In this document: positions 1 through 12,318 of the stretch, piece by piece
Position numbering within the stretch: position 1 is the first letter of the stretch
Layout of the letters: each line of letters opens with the position of its first letter
NCBI GenBank assembly: GCA_022478985.1
Contig: JAKSZP010012212.1
Location: 23,166-87,165, forward strand
Length of the DNA: 64,000 bases
Origin: Massospora cicadina
Lineage: Eukaryota; Entomophthoromycota; Entomophthoromycetes; Entomophthorales; Entomophthoraceae
Reading direction: 5' to 3'
Notes under the pieces: generated by a model
The model's database searches: none
What the model saw: the letters and a program-made list of their open reading frames with translations, nothing else
What the model was told of the DNA's origin: nothing
Made by a program: the position numbers and the translations under genes

Positions 1-1855
1 GGATGTGTGAAGAACATAATCCATAAAGTTCACATTGGGGAATATCCGCTGATTAGGATGAGACCTGTCTGGATCTCTCTTTAGCTTTGATAGCTAAATC
101 GAAGCAAAAATCAGATTTTATTTAAAAAACATAAAAAACGACCGCTTGATTGATCCAAAGCTTACTGATCTCAATGTCATCGACGCCTACTGCCTCAGCT
201 TGGGGTGGTGATGCACCGCCATCTGGCATCTTTTGCTGCCACCAAAGCGCGCCCAGGATGGCTATGCTAGCCCCCCTAATGCTATTTGGCATTATGTGCC
301 CCCTCAGGACTTGGCCCATCATCTCGCAAGTTCCCAGGTGGTGCTCCAGAGCCCTTGGTGCTCCCATGAAGAAATTTGCATTTCAGTCTCTGGGTCAAAT
401 ATGGGAACCTTTTCCCATATGCAAGTGCGACCATAAATTGATATGGCTACTGTGGTGTTTAAACCCTCCATATTCATGATTTCCGACCCTTTAAGTGGTA
501 CTTCAACCTCAGTTTCCATTCTAAGGCTGATGCAAATGCAGAATCTAAGCTGCAATTAATTTATAAAAGATTCCCCTCCCAACCGTTTGAACCCAGCTCC
601 CAGATAAGGCCACTCTGGTGGTCCAGTTTGCCAGGTTGCCTTCCTTCCTTTCCCGAGTACGCCTCCACCATGAGCTCACGGGGGGTTTGGCCATTTACAG
701 CGCAGATCCCATGTTGCAATTCGTGGTTCCAAATGGAGTGGATTGTTTGCTAGGGCCATGCACCTTTACAACGATCCACCCATTTCATTGTGACACTCAC
801 CTCATGATTCCCCCTCACACGGTAATCAGATCAGCCCCTGATAATCAATTCTGGTGCACGTCAAGAATGGCCATGCCATTTGCCCCTTGTGCTTTGAGCT
901 TGATCACTCAAAGCATAAGTGCCTTATGGCTTCCACCTCCGCCACATCTGCTGCTCCTCCCTCCAGCATCAGGTTGGCATCCAGTTCAGCTCAATTTTTT
1001 GAATGAGGCTCAATCCTCCCACCCCCAAACTCAGCGAATTCTGGCGCCGCTTCCAAGATGGCAGCCAATCAAAATTCAAAAAAATTTAAAAATTCTAACA
1101 ATTCAACTAAACTATGAAATCCTGAGTCAATGGCTGACTCAGTTTCAGCTGAGCTGCCCTGGTCAACAGCACGTGGCCAATCAGCTTCTGACACTGCCCA
1201 AATTCCGGTGGCTGGCCCAGTGCTGGCTGAATCCAATCCATTTGAGGCTATCAAATGGATTGATGAGAATAAATGGCCATACCATGTCAAGCCAGATTTT
1301 GCTTTGGGAGAATTTTTCGTTGATCCTCCCAAACTTGCAGCCCCACTGTTTTTTCCTTTGAAACAGTTTCCCAATTTATAAAAATATTAATAAATTGGCA
1401 GTTGAAGCTGCTTCAGCTCCTGCCAACACCCTCCTCCACCAACAATCCATGGGGCGATGGAACCCCTTGTTGAGGGTAAACCCATCCCAAATTTCCCATG
1501 ATTTTGAGGAGGATGCAAAATACAAAATTGGGGAGCTCGCTTTTGGTGCGAGCTGCGCTTTCATTGATGCGCCAAAAACTTCTTTTTTTAACCCCAATTA
1601 TCCCAAAACCCACCAGCGCATAAAGTCTTTCACTTGTGTGCCAGCTCTCATCACTTTCGCTGAGAATCAACTTGCTCAATATGTTGAGGTGATGAACACC
1701 ACTGGCCTCATAAACGGAGAAAACCCACAACTATACATCCTTATGCCCCATGTTGCTTATGCTCCCCACTCCAATGCTGTCCGCCATGGTCTGCCAGCTA
1801 AAGCGGGCGCTGGATAAAAGTTTTCCTAAAGCTTTTGCCTTCTTATATGGCTTCC
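1..1855 (+). mobile_element. Decayed ORF1-only LINE-related element (copy 0), 5' end at window edge
   Basis: This copy belongs to the ORF1-only family seen complete at 40952-42872, 43069-44973 and 45154-47082. It matches them in the AWGG/VWGS start region, in the DLA-HL-Q-V-QSP block (about 300-345), in the zinc knuckle (881-922) and in the LAVEAA block near 1395. No endonuclease or reverse transcriptase follows. The 3' end is unclear: the shared CCMTGGTCAG tail is not recognisable near 1850, and a T-rich tract starts at 1887. The C-terminal part (1400-1817) differs from the other copies, so this may be a separate subfamily or a copy truncated before its tail. Both borders are approximate. 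Confidence 0.6.
174..1817 (+). pseudogene. ORF1-like nucleic-acid-binding protein, frameshifted
   Basis: Coding remnant spread over several frames. The start at ATG 174 (MSSTPTASAWGG) lines up with the equivalent N-termini of the other ORF1-only copies. An FARLPSFLSRV-type block (about 620-670) corresponds to the F-LPT-V region that LINE ORF1 proteins carry before the zinc knuckle. An intact CCHC knuckle, CPLCFELDHSKHKC (C-x2-C-x4-H-x4-C), lies at 881-922. ORF1 proteins of this type coat LINE RNA; that role comes from family knowledge. The longest open stretches (618-1361 and 1395-1817) are in different frames, so this copy cannot make the full protein. Confidence 0.6.
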
Positions 1856-1922
1856 TAGGCTGTTAGCTGAGGTACCATATTAAGATTTTTTTTTCTAATA
1901 ATCCCTTTGTTTGGCCCATTTG

Positions 1923-1976
1923 CAAATAAAGATGCGTGGTGGATCCCCCTTTTGGGTTGTGCACCACTAGTGCTAA
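1923..1976 (+). mobile_element. 5'-truncated LINE 3'-tail fragment (A-type tail)
   Basis: About 54 bp that read AATAAA, a GGATCCCCC tract, TTGGGTTG, then CACCACTAGTGCTAAAAA. This is the same order as the last 50 bp of LINE A (11587-11638), which ends CCATCTAGTACTAAAAAAA. It directly abuts the reverse transcriptase remnant of gypsy G1. It is best read as a very short 5'-truncated LINE insertion. I could not identify a clear TSD. Confidence 0.6.
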
Positions 1977-4424
1977 AAAGGATGAAACCTGTCCGAAGGT
2001 CTAGAGCTTCTGAAGCTGTGGTCAGCGAAGAAATCAGCAAGCTAGTTGAGCACGGGCTCCTCATTCTGTCATTGCTTCTATGGGCGAGTCTGATCCGCAT
2101 TGTGAAAAAGAAGAATGGATCAAATTGAGTAGTGTTTTTATGGCCAACTAAACAAAATCACTGAGAAGGATTCTTATCCACTGCTGAGGATAAATGATGC
2201 ACTAATGCCTAGGAAACGCCAAATATTTTTTGGTGATGGACTTAATTTCATGATATTGGCAAATCAATTTTCCAAAGGAGGACCAAGAAAAATGTGTGAT
2301 CATTACCATACAGCTACTTTATCAGCCTACCCAAATGCCCCAGGAATTTTGTAATGAGACAGCCACATTCCAGAGAGCAATGGACTCTATCTCAATGATC
2401 TGAAGCTATTTTGCGTCTTAGTATATCTGAATGATATAAATCTATTCAAAAGGACCTTTGCTTACCATGAGGAGCACTTAGCAGAAGTGTGCAAGTGCCT
2501 GGCAATGACAAACTTGAAAATCAAGCCAAATAAGTGTAACTTCTAAAAGAAGGAGCTTGAGTACTTGGGGCTAATATAAACTCCAGAGGGCTGCTACCCG
2601 TCAGCAGAAGATTATGGAAATCAAAAGAATGTCAACCCAAAGAGCGTTTAGTATATCCAAGCCTTTTTTGGTATGGTCAGCTACTATTGCGATTCATATA
2701 GGATTTTTAAATTCAAGGATCATTATTACACTTATTAAAGGATCAGAAAAAAGGATCATTGTGGAATGATGACCCTCAGGATTCATTCAATGAGTTATGG
2801 CAATACTTAATGACCAGTACTATATTAAAGTACCTGAAATTCAATCAGGAATTCCTCATTAAAACTGATGCTTCTTTGATGGCAAATTGAGGCCATTTTT
2901 AGTCAATTGATGAAGATGGGGAGAACATATGGTGGCCTATGTGAGCAAAACACTAATGCCAGAGATGAGAAATTATACTGTGATGGAGCATGAATGCCTC
3001 ATGGTGATATATATATGCAAGCAATTCCTGGCGTATATCTAAGGAACACATTCTAAAAGTGGTGACAAACCACTCATCTTTACGCTGGCTCCATACCCTA
3101 AAGGAACTAGAGGGGCAACTAGACCAATGGGCTTTAATAATACAAGCCTACGATTTTGAGATACTACACCAGGCTGGAGCAGAGCATCAAAATGACGAAG
3201 GATTATCAAGTTTACCTACTGCCCAGGTTGTCTATCAGGTGGACGAGTTATTTCAAAGGATGATCAAAGGCAATGTCAGAGACTAACCCTGAAAAAACTC
3301 AAGGTGCGCTAAGAAAAGTGATGGAAAAAAATAAGAAATAAGATGAAAAATGGACAATTATTCAAAGCGATTGATTTAAATCAGCTCTTATTTCCAAAGC
3401 TTTCAAAACGAGCGGAAATATCCAAACTACACAAAAATTTGATAACACGATGGCCTAAAGAATACCATGGACCATATTCACCAGTACTACTGGAAATCAA
3501 TCAACTATGATGTCTCCAACTGCCTGGCCTGTTGTGTGGAATGTCAACTTCACAAGCTCATAAGATTATAACAGGTCACAAGCTAGTACACCAAGATTTT
3601 CAAGGCACACAGTGTCAATAGATGTGATGGGACCCCTGAGCATCATTAAAGGAGATGCGATTTACCATAGTGGCAATAGACTATCTTACTAGATGGGTAA
3701 AAACAAAAACCCAGACTTGATTGGATGCCAGGGGCACAGCAAAATTCATTTTTGATTAAGTAATATAATGGCACAGATGCCCTCAAGTTATCTTGAGTGA
3801 CAATGGAACCAATTTTACCTCCTATGTAATCCTGAGGTTTAATGAATTGATGGGGTCAGAGGACTGGTATCCATTTTATACCATTCAGAAACAAATAGAA
3901 TTGTGGAACGTGTAAATGTAACGCTTGACACAACACTAAGATATTGGTCACTGGGAAAACTTCTGCTTGGGGAACTTACATGAGTTTAGTTACCTTTTCC
4001 TACAACATTAATCATCATCAGTGACAGGAAAAACGCCATTTTAATTACTTTACAAATAAAGGGCAGCATTACCACTAATTTTGTATTCTTCCGTAGAGTC
4101 AGCAGCGGGGATGAGTACTGACCAATACCTGGACCAACAGGTTAGTATAATGATCTAACTGCAATTACAGGCATTTGATACTACCCTAAAGAAAGGGTTA
4201 AAGTGAAGTTAACAGATGACAAAAAACAAACAATAAAAGAGTACTATGTGGGGGATAAGGTAGCCTATTGTGACACCCATAATTTGGACGAAGAAATAGC
4301 TGGATTCTTTGTGGTCAGTCAATTCAAGGTGATTGCCAAGTTAGTGACTGATGCCTATACAATTAAGAACCTCACAGATGGTCATATAATGAACTGGGTC
4401 CATACTAAAAATTCAAGTATTTGA
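1977..4424 (+). pseudogene. Gypsy G1 pol remnant (RT, RNase H, integrase)
   Basis: Ty3/gypsy polyprotein debris in the order RT, RNase H, integrase. The RT begins near 1980 with the EEISKLVEHGLL and RIVKKKNGS blocks. The catalytic box near 2419 reads YLNDI, so the first Asp is Asn. A TDAS motif (about 2863) and NHSSLRWL...GQLDQWALIIQ...DFEILHQAGAEHQND (3062-3200) mark RNase H. The integrase shows a zinc-binding CLACCVEC block (about 3520), SIDVMGPLS (about 3615) and IVERVNVTL (about 3900). The C-terminal part (4203-4424) is open. Many stops and frameshifts are present. No LTRs were found for it. G1 is not a chromovirus-type sequence as far as I can see. Confidence 0.75.
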
Positions 4425-4489
4425 TCTAGGTTATCATAAGTTACAATGATTCAGAAGGATTACTGAAAGAAAAAATAGAACAAATACTA

Positions 4490-4635
4490 GTTTGGTTAAG
4501 TCCCAGGAGGGGACTGCTGAACCGTGAGATATAGTTAAGTTTAAAAGTAGACCTCTGAACCATCGTAGTTGGTTAAGTTTAAAAAAAACTGCTGAACCAT
4601 AATAGGTATGTGGGAAGATGGATCTCTGAACCTGA
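4490..4635 (+). repeat. Degenerate tandem repeat, period about 40 bp
   Basis: About three to four copies of a unit built from GGTTAAGTTTAAAA and CTGCTGAACC (for example 4495, 4533, 4571 and 4610). A related pair of motifs (CCGCTGAACC and GGTTAAGTTTA) occurs at 12191-12231. It lies just downstream of the G1 pol stop, so it may be part of that element's 3' non-coding region. Confidence 0.55.
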
Positions 4636-5550
4636 TTATAGATTACATCCCGCTGCAAAAGAAGAGAAAATAAAATAAGAGAAAAAAACAAAAAAGTAAT
4701 ATAAAATAAAAAAATATATAAAATACTTATAAAAAAATAAAAATAAAAAAATAAGTATTGATTTTTATTTTTATTATTAAAAACATCTGGTGATGTGCCC
4801 TTATGTTATCAGTAGACCAACTTTGGTTGAAACTAGGTCTGCCATGAGTAGTCCCAAGGCGCTGAAAGAAGAAGACATATAAAAACTCAGCACGGGTTAA
4901 AACTAGATTTGCCTGGAGTAGTCCCTAAAGAAATGAAGCTCAGCCCAGGAGAATACAGGGAACAAGGAATTGGAGAAGCCGCCTAAAGAGATCCTTTAAA
5001 TGACAAGGTGTTGTATAAACCTGACCTGAGGGATAACAGGCTTCTCAGACCTTTTATTAGCAAGAATACCCAAACTAGACTGGCACAGCATGTGGCCACT
5101 GGAACCATGATCTGAAAATGCGTCAGAAAGGAGGACACAGAATGGAAATGTGAAAAGAAGGACTAACCAGATATAAATTTAGCAAGGGAAGGCGATGGAA
5201 CCAGAAAACTCCATCTTAAACCATGCTGGCGGAATTGATCAGAATTGAAGCATCATATGCCCCCAAAAAATCTTCATTGCTGGATAATCTGGTCAAGTGG
5301 GGGATATGTTGGGATTTTTGCCCATATTGCCCAGCTTCATCAATTATAGAACATCTGCTTTTACACAAGAGGGTTCATTCCACTAGTGGATGTGGAAGTT
5401 ATCACTTGTATATATGATATCTATTGTTTGGAAAAATATTCTCAGCAAATGTATATTAATCCACTAAATTATGATCCTCTGGATTGATAAGTGTTTCATA
5501 GGGGATGATCCCTGATAATAAACAAGTGATTAGGGAATTAATTAATCATC
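4636..5550. other. AT-rich non-coding stretch after G1
   Basis: No supported gene. The first 150 bp are almost pure A/T. An imperfect direct duplication with a period of about 65 bp lies at 4831-4858 and 4895-4924 (GGTTRAAACTAGRTYTGCC, then GAGTAGTCCC). The part from 4930 to 5410 is purine-rich and gives short open stretches in several frames, which may be decayed gag or LTR sequence of G1. I could not pair it with a second LTR copy. Confidence 0.4.
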
Positions 5551-5761
5551 AATAACTTAATATACAGACTCTTTTCTGCTAAGCATCACTTTTCAAAAAT
5601 CAATTCAGCCTGGAATTTAGCTCCACTAAAGAGATTTACGAAAACTATTAGCAAATATGGCGGGAAACCCCGCAAAAGAACCCGCAGGCTATGCCAAATG
5701 AGCCAGCACCACCCCCAAACGAAGCAACCCTCGGTTACCCACCTCAGGGTCAACCAGAATC

Positions 5762-7917
5762 ACCCGCTCTCAAGCGGCAGCCATGAAAGCAGGCACCACC
5801 CCCCAACCTGGAGCTACTCCAACTAGTGCCAGTTCACCTGATCGCACTTCTGCAACCTGCACGCCTAACAGCTCTGTGTGCGCTGCCTCCCACCAACCCG
5901 CTGGGCCCCCTCCAACCAAGGAGGCCATCACTCACGCTGTTTTAATGGCGTCTGCTCAGTTGAATGCAACTCAGCCCATCCAGGCATTCACCTCCCCCAT
6001 TGTGTCAGCTAATTCAGCCCCATCTATTATTGCTGACGCCATGTTTCTGGCTCCCTCCATGAGGGGCGATACTCAGCTACCTGGCCCCCAAATCCTCAGA
6101 TGTAAGGTTAAATAAGCCGCACATTCTGGTTCACTAAGCACCAAATTGGGACAATCTACTCTTCCCAATGAGGATACAAATGGTTCGGATTTTGGAACTT
6201 CACACCAGTTCCAATCTCACCCGTCCCATTTAAACCCCGTAATTGGCACTTCTCAAGTCGGCACTTTATCGCAATATTCTGAAAATGACCAATTCACTAA
6301 TCAGCCAATGAGTTTTGCCCACGAAATCACAGCAAATACTCGGGCTGAATTTACCCAAATAGATTGGGATAGTGATGAAACATCTCCCTCCTCCCAACTG
6401 GCTGGAGTTAATTCCAATCTGGATGGGCCTCCCCAATTTAGCGAGGCCCAAAAAACCTCCCCTCAATTTAATATAACGCCAGCAACTGCTGTAGCATTCC
6501 AGCAACAAGGGAACTCTGCAAACTTGTCCAAACCACCAGCTCACACTCAACCCGCAATTGCAGCCCAAAGCAAACACAAACGTACCAAAGGAGCCACTGG
6601 GGCGTGGCAAAAACCTCTGGCACCAACGCTACCCAAAGCTGACCCCCGTGAAGTGGCTTTTATTGCTGATGTTAAGAAGAAATGGGCTGAAACTAGAGCG
6701 CAAAAAGCTCTACCTCGCTCAACCCTCTCCCACGCAATTCGCCTTTATTATGGGCATAACCCTGTTGAATTCTATACAGATGATTACTTCTCATACTTTG
6801 CAGCGATTGCGGAGACATTCCCAATTAACACCACCATCCATGAATAAGTGGAGGGCCACTACATCGATGTGGGCTTCACTGAAGCTGCCCTTGCTGACCA
6901 TGCTGCCACCCTCCAGGTCATTATTCCACGCGGATCTCTTCGCATCTCCCGCACACGCTCTCACCTGGAGAAAATTTCATGGGTTACTTTTTCCAACCTA
7001 CCAACGACTGTTGATCCTGAGTCTCTTAAACTGGCACTCCATCGTGGTTTAATGGAGTTTGGGTCTGTTCTTTCAGTGGACTTTAGCGTCCCCTCTTACT
7101 ATGCTCCCACTCAAAGAGCTCGCACTGCTAGGGCGTCGTTCATCCCCTCCCCCACTGTATCCCGCAACATTGAGGTTATTCCTCGTGTGGCGGTAGTTGG
7201 GGCATGCCCTGAGATCTTTTTTGTCGACCCTGATCAGGCGCGCCCCCGGTGTTCATGGTGTAACGCCCTTGGACACTTGTATAGTGGCTGCACAGCTCGA
7301 AAACAAGCCCTCTTAACCACCACCCAGGGGCCTAAACCAGGCCAAAAACGATCCCACGTGGCTGCAGCAGCAATTCCACAACCCACACAATGGGTTCCCG
7401 TTCAAGACTTGTCCCCTGAGGCCTTACGCCTAGCAGTTGAAACAGCTAACCCCACTATTGGTATGGGATACCTTCGCGCTCATGCCCCCCTTCCAATGGG
7501 CACCCCCTCCAATCTCCCAGAGTCAACTCCCTCTCTCACCAAGCGCAAGGCTCCTACACAGGGTGCCCCTCGTCAGCCACCCCCACTCAGGGCTCCGCAG
7601 CACCCCCACCAACCTCCACCAGCGATTTATCGCATCAACCCTCAGCTCCCAATGGAGCTATGCCCACCAGCATGGACTGGCAACCCGCGGCCTGTGGTAG
7701 AAGTGCCACCTCAAAGAGTCCTACCCCAACCCCACAGTCCATTTCGCGCGAATCCTTTGCAGTGTTGGAGGAAGTGAATATGAACTCAGACTCATCAAAT
7801 GGGGACACCGCGGAGGTCACCATTGAGCACCCTCAGGTCCTTCCCCTGCAATGGAACGGGGGCAGCATCCTAGGCTGGCTTACTGGGTCCTCCGCCCCCC
7901 CACCTCTCCTTCCCTAA
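5762..7917 (+). pseudogene. LINE A ORF1 (Pro-rich nucleic-acid-binding protein)
   Basis: One frame can be followed from TRSQAAAMKAG (5762; first in-frame ATG 5783) to 7777, broken only by TAA at 6113-6115 and TAA at 6845-6847. A frameshift between 7660 and 7777 moves to another frame that ends at 7917 and contains ESFAVLEE, a typical late ORF1 sequence. The order is a Pro/Thr/Ser-rich N-terminus, a central YIDVGFTEAALADHAA block (about 6860), WVTFSNLPTTV...L-RGLMEFG (about 6979-7060; equivalent blocks occur in LINE B and the ORF1-only family), a zinc knuckle CSWCNALGHLYSGC (7250-7291), and a Pro-rich tail. The expected role is RNA binding and chaperoning in the RNP, from family knowledge. The true start codon is uncertain. 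Confidence 0.85.
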
Positions 7918-8037
7918 AGAACCCTCGACGCTCCTCACGGATTGCAGCTAATAGTCAAGCTAAATGACTCAAAACTAGCCGCCTCACAGCAGCAGGTTTA
8001 AGCGCTGGAAACCCCCAGGACATGGAGGGGAACAGCT

Positions 8038-11000
8038 ATGAGTCCCCATGGCAGCACCCTGGCCCTGCAATCCATCAACGCAAATGGGTTGCGGGACTTT
8101 AAGTGGAGAGCCCGCCTCCTCCGAAACTTCAGGTTAGCACAAATTGACATCGCTGCTGTCCAGGAGCCCCATATCCTCCCCCACGAACAATCTGCATGGA
8201 ATGAACAGTTTGGAGGCAACTCCTTCTGGACAAACCATGCCGCCCTTATTGTTTTATATCCCCGGGTTAAAACCCATTCTTTTTCACAATATCTAGGTGG
8301 CCGCCTCATACTGGCCAAACTCACCACTCCTGACTTCTCCTTCTTCGCTGCAAGCATCTACCTGCCTAATGCAGGTCAGGAGCAAAATCGGCTCTTGGAA
8401 GAGCTCCTCCAACTCAATCTCCCAAGGAATACAGTCCTCTTAGGGGATTTCAACACAACCATAAGTCGCGTCCGTGACTCTTACCCCCGCAGCAAAGGAA
8501 CGCCCTGGATCAAGTCGCCTCCAGGATTTCCTTCGCCTGAGTGGCTTTATAGATGCGCTTCCACCCTCCGCGTCTGGCCTAGGTTGCATGACTAGGATCC
8601 AGTATGATGGAGGAGCTTTCCAGTTGGCGTCACGCATAGATATGGCACTGATTGGCCCCCTGCTAATTGGCCGCGTCTCCTCTCCCATCTCTCGTGACAA
8701 CCATCTGAGTGATCAAAGGTCACTCACCGTTGTCCTCACCACCACACTTAGACCGTCGCGTAGGTTCTGGCCTAGGGTTGCCCCAGCTCTTCTCAACAAC
8801 CCCTTCACTAAGGAAAAGCTGTCTATGACCATCTGGGAGACTCTCACCTCCCCCCACCCCACCTGCTTGACCACAAGGCTAGATGGGCGGTGACCAAGGA
8901 GGGCATCACCCGCGTTGCTTACAACTGTGCCAAAGCCCAGATGACTGCAGCTCGCACCAGAGTCAAAAGGGCGGAAGCCAGAATCAGACATCTGGAGCGA
9001 AACTGCCAGCCTTCGCCCTCTCCCAGATGGTTGGAAGACTGGGAAGCGGCGCAGGAAGCACTCCGCTTGGAGCTCACACTGCAGGAAGAACGGGCAGCAA
9101 ACTTTACAACATCTCGTTACTATGCTCAATGGGAACGCCCCACCCGCTTTTTCTTTCAGAAACAGAAAGCCCGGTCAACAGCGCAGGATATTACTGCACT
9201 GAAGATTGGCACTACAACCACTTCAGATAAGGAGGAAATCACGCAGGAACTACACCGCTTCTACTCCAGCCTCTTCCATGCCACCCAGGTGGACCCATCG
9301 GACATCCAAGACTTCCTGTGGTGGGCTCCAGAGCCGCCCATTGACCCACGGGCTGATGAGGCTCTACTGGCGCCTATTTCCATCCAGGAGGTGATGGAAA
9401 CTCTTCTGAAATCCCCACGGCTTAGAGCCCCAGGCCCAGATGGAATACCCTTTGAGGTGTACCTTCTGGAACCTGCAGTGATAGCCAGAACCCTCCGCGA
9501 CCTCTTTGCTGCACTCTTGGTGAATGGCGAGGTTCTCCCCAACTCCAGAGGCTCAATCACGACCCTCATTCACAAGAAATCATACCGTGAGAACCTGGCG
9601 AACTGGCGCCCCATAGCGTTGATCAACACAGACCACAAGCTCTTCACGAAGCTTCTGGCCAACCGCATCACCAAATGGGTGTCACCTCGCCTCTCCCCAT
9701 CCCAGCACGGTTTTATTTCGGGGAGGTCGTTATGGGACAACTATAATGACCTTCACGTGACTTTGACTGCTAACTATCGTAAGGTGAATGGCTTTGTGGC
9801 TCTCCTGGATATGGAGAAAGCATATGAACGGGTAGCCTGGAAGTATATTGATGCTTCCCTGGCCCGCTTCCATCTCCCACCCGCAGCTAGGCGCTGGATA
9901 TCAGCGCTCTATGACCAGCTCCACACCAGAGTCCTGGCGCCAATGGGCTTTACAGTGGCAGTACCAGTTGGACAAGGTCTCCGGCAAGGGGACCCCCTGA
10001 GCCCTATCCTTTTTAACATCACCCTTGACCCCCTCTTGGCCTCCTTACAGGACAAGCTAACAGGGATTCTGGTCCCAGGTAAAGCCCCCACACGCACCAT
10101 GGCATTTGCAGATGACACTGCCATTGCAAATGGCTGCCCTGGGGATGTTGCCCTCGCTGCTGTGACCATTGAGTGGTACACCAAGGCGTCCAACGCCATG
10201 GTCAACACCTCTAAGACAACAGTTGTACATGTCGGCTCCCCCACCTTCCCCCCACCATTTGGTATTGAACCTGAGCGCGGTACCTTCCGTCACCTGGGCG
10301 TTCTCACCAACCAACAAGGAGTTGCGCTAAAAGACAATGAGGACTTGCTACTTGCAGCAGTTAACTCCAGGATTGCCAGCTGGAACCGGCGGCACATCAC
10401 CCCCCAGGGTCGAGCTCTGATGGCCAATGTGTTCCTCCTCTCCAAAGTCTGGTTCCTAACGCACGTCTGCCCATTCACAGATGCCTTTTATACGCGGCTC
10501 AATGTACTCCTCCGCTGTTGGATCTGGGGCTCAAACCATCCACCAATGGCCCTCTCAACCATTGCCTGACCCTGCAATGAAGGGGGCCTAGGGCTTCTGG
10601 ACACGCGATCCCGCGCCACCACAATCTTCCTGAAGTTCCTATGTCCGATTGTCTGCTGGGACGCGACCCCCATGCCCCAATGGGCGCCCGCCCTCCGCCA
10701 GTCAGTGTCAGCAGCTCTGGGTCTTCCTAGAGCATCTCTGACCTCATTAGGGGAGTGGCTCACAAACCACCCAGGCCATCACCTAAAACCATCCTCATCC
10801 CCCTACTGGAACCAGGCTCTCCTTGCCCTGAAACGAGTAGGCGCGCGGATCCACCATGCCTTCCCATACAGAAGGGAAGGCCCTGGCCTCAGCCCCCATC
10901 GCCATGCAATTGTGCACAATGGACAAGTTGTCACAACTCGCCTCAATCCCCAAGATCGTCCTCCCATCCGCCCAAGACTCCTTGAGCTCCTCCCTCCCTC

Positions 11001-11583
11001 CGTGAGATTTGACCTTAAGGAATTGTGGAAGGATGTCTATCACCTCATCCTGTCAGCAAAGGTGTCCAACACCTTATGGATGGTACTCCACTGTTCATAC
11101 AGGACAGGGGACCGGACTGGCCCTACCTTCCAGCACCGAAGCTGCCCCCACTGTGTGGAGCCTATTGACTCCCACCTCCATCGTTTTTTCACCTGTCCAG
11201 GTGTCGCCGCATTTTGGCCAAAGGCCCGCGAGCTCCTCCATGCTCAGCCCTGGTCTGGACACCGTGTGCAAGACCTCATGTTTGAGCAGACATTGCCTGG
11301 TTGCCACCGACCCCTCCGTGTCCTCGCCTATGCCACAGCCATCTGGACCGACCATAACTCCTTCCTTCGTGCTGCCTTTGACCAGCAGGTGTGGACCCTT
11401 CCACACATGATCACCCACTTTCAGGTACACTTTGAGATGGCCCTGAAGGTCTGCACTATGTCGCCAACCCTCCCCCGCTCAGTTGTCACTGCAGCACGGC
11501 TCTGGCGCGCAAACACCCCTCCCTTTCTCGATGCCTCCTCCCTCCCCTTCCCTCGCCTCAGGCTCTTAGGAGCCCAAGCGTAA
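8038..11583 (+). pseudogene. LINE A ORF2: endonuclease, reverse transcriptase, CCHC
   Basis: About 1182 codons from ATG 8038. The endonuclease shows INANGL, AVQEPH (catalytic Glu) and LGDFN, then in a shifted frame SRIDMAL and SDQ where the family normally has SDH. The RT shows PGPDGIPFEVY, LANWRPIAL, ALLDMEKAYERV, GLRQGDPLSPILFN and AFADDT (10101-10118), so the RT catalytic residues look intact. A C-terminal zinc motif CPHC...H...C lies at 11143-11196. Lesions are a frameshift near 8480-8510, a compensating one near the C-run at 8849-8860, and one in-frame TGA at 10567-10569; the frame then continues unbroken to TAA 11583. ORF2 proteins nick target DNA and prime reverse transcription there (family knowledge). 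Confidence 0.93.
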
Positions 11584-11586
11584 TTC

Positions 11587-11592
11587 AATAAA
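11587..11592 (+). terminator. Poly(A) signal of LINE A
   Basis: AATAAA lies 3 bases after the ORF2 stop and about 46 bp before the A7 end of the element. The sequence between (GATGAATCCCC, TTGGGTTGAG, CCATCTAGTACT) is the A-type LINE tail that recurs at 1923-1976, 48588-48645 and 51967-51983. Confidence 0.7.
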
Positions 11593-11653
11593 CATCGATG
11601 AATCCCCCCCTTGGGTTGAGACCATCTAGTACTAAAAAAATAACTTAATGTAC

Positions 11654-12301
11654 TTTTAGTAGTTTATCAGGATTAGTTGTTAATCAAATAAGGGGTTTAT
11701 GAGTTGCTTGGTGAATGATGCCGCCTACAATAGAGCAACTTTTGAGTTAGCCTTTTAGGATCACAACCTGCTGTTTATGGGTAAGAGTCCCATCACCTAA
11801 GCAGATTGTTAACCTAATAGAGGTGATTTGATGGGGTCGAGTGAAGGCATTGGGACATCTTCGTTTCAACCCAGAAGAGGTTGCATTCAATAAGGAGAGA
11901 GAACCCAATTAATCCAATGAGTTAAATCACTGTTTCGCTCAACCATGGAGAGTTCATTCATTTGTGATGGCCGCTGTTCCCAATTAGAGTGCTAAATGAA
12001 GAGTTGGGCACCAAATTCCCTATAATTCCCTTTCAATCTTCTTAATAAAGTAGATCAAATTCAGATAAAATATTTACAAATAAATTTATATAATTTAGAA
12101 TATTTTTTCTTGAGATTAAAGTTTGAAAAAACAAAAATATCCTTTGCCTATATTGTTGTGATCTTCGCAGACTCTGTGTGACAATAAGTGAAGGAATTAC
12201 CGCTGAACCTAATCCTAGGTTAAGTTTACAGAAGTGACAGGAAGAACTTCTGAGCAGAGTAAGATTAAGTTCTACCATAGAGTGAAGAAGTCCCTAGAGA
12301 T
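11654..12301. other. Non-coding spacer
   Basis: No supported gene. AT-rich sequence with a relative of the 4490-4635 repeat at about 12191-12231. The 12042-12278 stretch that is open on the minus strand shows no recognisable motif. Confidence 0.4.
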
Positions 12302-12318
12302 TTTCTAGAAACCATCAA

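Larger units (their letters stand above)
5566..11638 (+). mobile_element. LINE A: full-length non-LTR retrotransposon
   Basis: A 6.07-kb LINE bounded by a TSD of 15 bp with one mismatch: AATAACTTAATATAC at 5551-5565 and AATAACTTAATGTAC at 11639-11653. It has a short 5' UTR starting ACTCTTTTCTGCTAAGCATC, ORF1 with a CCHC knuckle, ORF2 with an APE-type endonuclease, RT and a C-terminal CCHC, then AATAAA and an A-rich end. No RNase H domain is visible, so the layout resembles L1-like LINEs more than RNase H-bearing Tad elements; clade placement needs a tree. It is the least decayed element here and clearly more GC-rich than its AT-rich flanks, so it is probably one of the youngest insertions. 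Confidence 0.92.

Noticed and set aside
10057..10317. Minus-strand open stretch opposite the LINE A RT
   Set aside because: It is antisense to the conserved FADD region; the RT motifs on the plus strand explain the open frame. The same holds for the other antisense stretches across LINEs A, B and C.
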